Shown: positions 5,832 through 9,358 of the stretch, piece after piece
Layout: the number at the start of each line of letters is the position of its first letter
Numbering within the stretch: the first letter of the stretch is position 1
Assembly: GCA_003233615.1 (NCBI GenBank)
Contig: QIMB01000118.1
Span: forward strand, 1 to 9,358
Direction of reading: 5' to 3'
DNA: 9,358 bases
Source of the DNA: Nitrospirota bacterium
Lineage (GTDB): Bacteria; Nitrospirota; Nitrospiria; Nitrospirales; UBA8639
The notes under the pieces: model-generated
Seen by the model: only the letters and a program-made list of their open reading frames with translations
The model's database searches: none
What the model was told of the DNA's origin: nothing
Made by a program: the position numbers and the translations under genes

Positions 5832-7658
5832 CTATTTTAATTTTGGCACTTCCCGTCGCTTGGGTGAAGCATAATTCACCAAATAATCAAACATACGAAT
5901 AAGCCGGCTGCCCTGTCGCTTTTGATCGGTCCAATGCCCAATCATGCCAATTGTTCTGGCCAGGACAAAGAAGCCGTTTAAGCTATCCACCGGGAATCGG
6001 ATATCCACCAACACCGCAGCCATCGTGCCATCGACGTTGAGAATCAGATTATCCTTTTTTGCAGAGGTGATTTTTTCAACTTCTAACGCAAAATCTAAAT
6101 GTGGAGTCGGAACACCCAGACTTTTCACATGCTTCACCAGCTCTTTCACTCGTTTGTCTGGATTCTTCAAACTTTTCACCCGATGTCCGATTCCAGGGAC
6201 TGGACCCACATTTTTCTTCATATAGGCCAAGAAGTCTTCAACCGTCAGCTTATTATCAATCGCATATTTAAACCATCGACCTGCGTCGGTTACTGCCCCA
6301 CCAAATCGCGGCCCGATCATGATCATGCCAGCGGCAACGGCTTGCGAGAGACCAATGCCCGCACACGCAGCGATCACCGTTGTTAACGCACCACTGACAC
6401 AAGGGCCGTGATCAGCCGACAACATAATTATGCGCTTGATGATTTCCGCTTCTTGTTGAGTGACCAACCGATTGTCCCACAACAGGCCGATCACGTGGGG
6501 AATGTCATAGCCGGCATTAATCAGTTCCGAAGCTGGATAGCCTTGATAGAGCGGTTCATCTCCCCGATCATCACAGATAGTCGAACGAATGAGCGGCGCA
6601 ACTAACACTTCCCCATCCTTCTTGGCTTCAGCCACCGTTTTGGGAAGTCGCGGCACATCAGCAGGAGCTAAATCGGGAATGGGTTTGACTTCTCCACTCT
6701 TAACTAATTCTTCATACGTGGCTTTGATCGCAGGGCCTAAGGCGCCAAACGTTTCAGGCACATTTGCGCCAGATTTCCTTAAGGCCTCAGCTTTCGACCG
6801 AGCGGACCCTTCACCCTTTAACCCTTCCTTCGCACCGGCATGGCCAAATTTCATCCCCTTGGGCAGGCTTTCTTGACAGAAGCCTGACACCACCGCTAGC
6901 AATTTGATTCTGCGTTTTTTTGCGCCATACCATGCTGCGGCGCCTTCTTCTAAATCTCCACCCATTTCTCCGACCAATACGACGGCTTTGGTCTGTGGAT
7001 CGTTTTCAAACATTTCTAAATAACTGACGTAATCGGTACCAGGGTAGGCATCCCCACCAATCCCAATCGCTGTTGTAATGCCGTCAGCAAATTGCGAACA
7101 GATCCAGATAATCTCATTCGACAATCCACCTGATTTCGTAATGACGCCAAAGGAACCTGGACGATACAACTTACACGCCACTAGATTATCAAAGGCTCCT
7201 CCGATTACCCCCAAGCGACATTCCCCTGCAGACACCACACCAATCGAAGAAGGACCGTTAAAGGTTTTTCCTAATTTTCTGGCGTGTTTCCCAAGAAGCT
7301 TGGCGTCTTTTTCCGGAACACCTTCAGTAATCATGGATACTGTGTGGATGTTGGGATTATCTAGGGCTTCCATCGTGCCTTGATAGGCCCGATTCGCACC
7401 GATATAGACTAGGCTGGTATTAATTTCAGGATGATTCGCGGTGGCGTCGGCCACGGTCTTATAGATGGGAATCGGCACAATCTCCGTTCCGCACACCACA
7501 TCATTAGTTTTCCCCGCATCCGGCGGGTACACAAATGCGGACACGTTCATCGGTTGTTTGTTCATGTAGCAGAACTCCGCCATCCGACGGGCCGCATTCA
7601 CACCGGCCAGGCCACCCTGAATTACGACATACGTGTCTTTCGTGGCAAGAATACTCAT
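5832..7658 (-). CDS. aclA: ATP-citrate lyase, alpha (large) subunit
   Basis: Seen: 608 residues, two fused modules. Residues 1 to about 330 resemble succinyl-CoA synthetase alpha and contain the phosphohistidine motif GHAGA (H273) and TKSGGLSNE (174-182). The rest is citrate-synthase-like, with SICD-type motif STICDDRG (359-366), ADHGP (H417), GPRFGGA (449-455), GIGHRVKS (H492), EVEKIT (526-531) and LNVDG (D543); these correspond to the catalytic His/His/Asp of the animal enzyme. Known: with AclB it cleaves citrate with ATP and CoA to acetyl-CoA and oxaloacetate, the key step of the reductive TCA cycle. The split-gene form is the Chlorobium type; the length agrees with what I recall for Chlorobium. 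AGGAG sits nine bases before the ATG at 7656-7658. It follows aclB by 35 bases, so the two are almost certainly co-transcribed and translated together. Confidence 0.97.
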   Translation of the reverse strand: MSILATKDTYVVIQGGLAGVNAARRMAEFCYMNKQPMNVSAFVYPPDAGKTNDVVCGTEIVPIPIYKTVADATANHPEINTSLVYIGANRAYQGTMEALDNPNIHTVSMITEGVPEKDAKLLGKHARKLGKTFNGPSSIGVVSAGECRLGVIGGAFDNLVACKLYRPGSFGVITKSGGLSNEIIWICSQFADGITTAIGIGGDAYPGTDYVSYLEMFENDPQTKAVVLVGEMGGDLEEGAAAWYGAKKRRIKLLAVVSGFCQESLPKGMKFGHAGAKEGLKGEGSARSKAEALRKSGANVPETFGALGPAIKATYEELVKSGEVKPIPDLAPADVPRLPKTVAEAKKDGEVLVAPLIRSTICDDRGDEPLYQGYPASELINAGYDIPHVIGLLWDNRLVTQQEAEIIKRIIMLSADHGPCVSGALTTVIAACAGIGLSQAVAAGMIMIGPRFGGAVTDAGRWFKYAIDNKLTVEDFLAYMKKNVGPVPGIGHRVKSLKNPDKRVKELVKHVKSLGVPTPHLDFALEVEKITSAKKDNLILNVDGTMAAVLVDIRFPVDSLNGFFVLARTIGMIGHWTDQKRQGSRLIRMFDYLVNYASPKRREVPKLK

Positions 7659-7693
7659 TGAAGCAGTCTCCTAATTTCTCTCATTCAAATAGA

Positions 7694-8890
7694 TTATGTT
7701 TTCGCCATCGCCATATCGACAATATCCGTTAAGGGCGTCGTGCGGTCGAACACATGAATATCAAAGCCTTCATCCTTCAAGGCCCGCATGGCTGCCAATC
7801 CTTGTAATTCATTTGGACCACCACGGCGCACCCAGATCTTCACGCCATCCAGTTTGCCTTCGCCTTTGGCCTTTCGGAACGCTTTGATAATGCCACCAAA
7901 AGTCTTTTTCACATCAGTGAAATTGGCAATGGCGCCGCCGACAATAATATGTTTGATATTCGGCAACGAACAGACTTTGTCCGTGAGTACTTCTACCGCC
8001 CAATCCGGTGGATCACCAGAATACTCTGCGTAATTCGCTAATTTACCGCCACGGGCGACTACGGCATCAGAATAATAGACGCTCGCGCCACCACCGGCTG
8101 GCAGCATGGCAATATTGCCGCCGGGAATTTCTATCAATTTCACGGAACCTTTAACCTTGGCATCGACGGCCATCACTTCTTCTTCATTTGTGGTATAGGC
8201 ACGACCAAACTCTGCGGCAAAAGGAAACGTCCAGTCTTTATGACGGAACTTGGCATCACCATCCAGCAAGGTCACTGCATCAAGGGCAATTAAATCTCCA
8301 CCGTTATTTTTGACAACGGGATTGATTTCCAGATATTGCGCGTCTTCATTATCAAAGCAGGTATAGAGTTTCTTCAAAAAATCCGCCATTTTTGTGGCGA
8401 TATCCCCGGAGAATCCGGCATCTTTGGATAAAGCTGCTAACTGAGCATCCGTCGGAGATTCCCCGATTTCGACAGCTAACGTTTTTACCTTCTCCCAGTT
8501 GGCTTCCACTTCGATGCCGCCATAGGTCGTGACCATCACGTCCACGCCTTCACGAGTGGACTTGACCGAGGCATAATATTCTTCTTTGTGATCAATCGCT
8601 TCCGAGACAATCACCTCTCGAATGGTGACCGATTCCAGCTGCTTGCCGAGCATTTCCTTTACGGCTGATTTTGCCGCAGCCAAATCCAACCCCACCTTCA
8701 CTAGACCTAATTTAAAACGAGAGCCCAATGCTTCATGAGCTTTCACGACAAGCTTGCTCTTTTGCAGCCAATCATGAACCTTCGAGAGTTCTTCAAATTC
8801 ATCGTGTGACGTCACCACGACATAGTTGGGTGTAGAGATTCCCCATTTTCGCAACAGGCCCATTCCTGGGCCTTCAAGGACTTTTGCCAT
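7694..8890 (-). CDS. aclB: ATP-citrate lyase, beta (small) subunit
   Basis: Seen: 398 residues resembling the N-terminal half of animal ATP-citrate lyase and succinyl-CoA synthetase beta. Motifs include LVVKAHEALGSRFKLGLV (47-64, ATP-grasp), YLEINPVV (186-193, metal site), AGGGASVYYSD (265-275), NYAEYSGDPP (286-295), GGAIANFTDV (318-327) and VRRGGPNELQG (354-364). Known: it binds ATP and citrate, forms citryl-CoA from the phosphohistidine of AclA, and acts in the cytoplasm. The start is ATG at 8888-8890 with a strong GGAGG nine bases upstream. It is the first gene of the acl-acn-frd group, and a promoter with good spacing lies about 75 bases upstream, so this gene sets expression of the cluster. 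The beta-then-alpha order is that of Chlorobium. Confidence 0.97.
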   Translation of the reverse strand: MAKVLEGPGMGLLRKWGISTPNYVVVTSHDEFEELSKVHDWLQKSKLVVKAHEALGSRFKLGLVKVGLDLAAAKSAVKEMLGKQLESVTIREVIVSEAIDHKEEYYASVKSTREGVDVMVTTYGGIEVEANWEKVKTLAVEIGESPTDAQLAALSKDAGFSGDIATKMADFLKKLYTCFDNEDAQYLEINPVVKNNGGDLIALDAVTLLDGDAKFRHKDWTFPFAAEFGRAYTTNEEEVMAVDAKVKGSVKLIEIPGGNIAMLPAGGGASVYYSDAVVARGGKLANYAEYSGDPPDWAVEVLTDKVCSLPNIKHIIVGGAIANFTDVKKTFGGIIKAFRKAKGEGKLDGVKIWVRRGGPNELQGLAAMRALKDEGFDIHVFDRTTPLTDIVDMAMAKT

Positions 8891-8940
8891 AATCCAACCC
8901 CTCCGTCAGGGACTAAAATGTGAAAGACATAACCGGACTG

Positions 8941-8958
8941 TCCCACCCATTCGTGGGA
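8941..8958 (-). promoter_or_regulatory. Hairpin at the predicted 5' end of the aclB transcript
   Basis: TCCCAC and GTGGGA (six perfect pairs, six-base loop) span 8941-8958. The predicted transcript start, about seven bases past the -10 box, falls at the edge of this hairpin. It could protect the mRNA 5' end or be bound as DNA by a regulator. There is no U-tract, so a terminator is unlikely. Confidence 0.45.
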
Positions 8959-8964
8959 AAATGC

Positions 8965-8993
8965 ATTGTACGATTGGGCTACAGAATCTGCAA
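8965..8993 (-). promoter_or_regulatory. Predicted sigma-70-like promoter of the aclB-aclA-acn operon
   Basis: On the minus strand TTGCAG (8988-8993) is followed after exactly 17 bases by TACAAT (8965-8970), which matches five of six bases of the -10 consensus. The -35 box matches the consensus at three of six. It leaves a leader of about 70 bases before aclB. The spacing and position make this the best candidate in the gap. Confidence 0.6.
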
Positions 8994-9248
8994 TCAATCA
9001 AAAGACCCAAAGTTAAGGCCTAAAGTCCCAGAAAAGACGCATGAAATGGGACACACGGATGAGTCGTCAAAGAAGAAAAATTTCCATTTAAAACAATATC
9101 TTATTGAGAATTCACCAAAATACCACCGTGTATGGACTAAGAATTTTCAAAATTTCTGCAATGAAGCGGGATAGGGCTCATTAAGAACCATTTGAGACTT
9201 GCATAAATTTATTGAAGAAAAAGGGAAAACTGGAGTGGGAAAATGAAA

Positions 9249-9265
9249 TGCCTAAATTTCAGGCA
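9249..9265 (-). terminator. Weak intrinsic terminator after the fructose-bisphosphatase gene
   Basis: On the minus strand TGCCT, a seven-base loop (GAAATTT) and AGGCA are followed by TTTCATTTT. The stem has five Watson-Crick pairs plus a possible G-T pair. It lies 18 bases after the stop codon at 9284-9286, which suits a terminator separating this gene from the aclB operon. The stem is short, so the call is tentative. Confidence 0.45.
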
Positions 9266-9283
9266 AAACGAATCAGAGGGAGA

Positions 9284-9358
9284 TCAACCTTTGTTCATGA
9301 CTGACAAGGTTCGTTCGACGACGTCCTTGTTACCGATAATGAGCGCTGTTCGCTGGTG
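9284..9358 (-). CDS. fbp: Fructose-1,6-bisphosphatase class I, C-terminal 24 residues
   Basis: Seen: an open frame runs in from the right edge and ends at TGA (9284-9286). The 24 residues read HQRTALIIGNKDVVERTLSV then MNKG. Known: class I fructose-1,6-bisphosphatases end with a conserved HQR followed by a short strand, a Gly-Asn/Ser turn and a DxV helix start (HQRAPVILGSPDDV in the human enzyme; HQRRSFFVGN in E. coli). The match in motif and in distance to the C-terminus supports the call, but only a tail is visible. Inferred: the enzyme removes the 1-phosphate in gluconeogenesis, needed to build sugars from acetyl-CoA and pyruvate made by the reductive TCA cycle. It appears to be a separate transcription unit from aclB. 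Confidence 0.72.
   Translation of the reverse strand, partial: HQRTALIIGNKDVVERTLSVMNKG

Larger units (their letters stand above)
8891..9283 (-). other. 393-base gap between fructose-bisphosphatase gene and aclB
   Basis: AT-rich, non-coding region. From right to left it holds the terminator of the upstream gene (9249-9265), an AT-rich stretch with a near-palindrome around 9141-9156 (GAATTTT/AAAATTTC), the aclB promoter (8965-8993), the transcript-start hairpin (8941-8958) and the aclB ribosome binding site (8900-8904). The near-palindrome could be an operator, but nothing else supports that. Confidence 0.5.

Noticed and set aside
8920..9174. An 84-codon open frame on the plus strand in the gap upstream of aclB
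   Set aside because: GTG start, no ribosome binding site, no recognisable protein pattern, and it runs antisense through the aclB promoter and hairpin. Chance frame.

Overview
The window is a piece of a bacterial chromosome from an organism that fixes CO2 by the reductive (reverse) TCA cycle. The defining genes are aclB and aclA, the two subunits of Chlorobium-type ATP-citrate lyase, followed by aconitase, a two-subunit soluble-type fumarate reductase and the start of succinyl-CoA synthetase beta. The base composition is close to half GC. The repeat-rich gaps and the unusual fumarate reductase fit a chemoautotroph of the Nitrospirota/Nitrospinota kind (a Nitrospira-like nitrite oxidiser is my best guess). 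This assignment is inference, not proof.

Layout: every confident gene lies on the minus strand, so transcription runs from high to low coordinates. At 9284-9358 is the C-terminal tail of a class I fructose-1,6-bisphosphatase, followed by a weak hairpin terminator (9249-9265). A 393-base gap holds a good sigma-70-like promoter (8965-8993), a hairpin at the predicted transcript start (8941-8958) and a strong ribosome binding site. Then come aclB (7694-8890), aclA (5832-7658), acn (3521-5767), frdB (2689-3411), frdA (981-2561) and sucC (1-503, cut by the window edge). The aclB-aclA-acn gaps are 35 and 64 bases and the genes are probably co-transcribed. The later gaps are wider and are filled with palindromic repeats.

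Metabolism: fumarate reductase makes succinate, SucC (with SucD, not seen) activates it to succinyl-CoA, aconitase turns isocitrate into citrate, and AclAB splits citrate to acetyl-CoA and oxaloacetate. Fructose-1,6-bisphosphatase next door serves gluconeogenesis from the fixed carbon. FrdA lacks the histidine that normally binds FAD covalently, has an N-terminal extension and a short C-terminus. FrdB carries one [2Fe-2S] and two [4Fe-4S]-type motifs, and no membrane anchor gene is present.

The most unusual structure is at 581-938. A small GIY-YIG nuclease gene, with a GTG start, is boxed almost to the base by two inverted copies of a 29-base palindromic repeat. The repeat supplies part of the gene's ribosome binding site. 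A second pair of the same left-type and right-type repeats, without a gene between them, sits at 3430-3497 between acn and frdB. Together they look like a minimal nuclease-bearing element and its empty or non-autonomous counterpart, inserted in the operon gaps.
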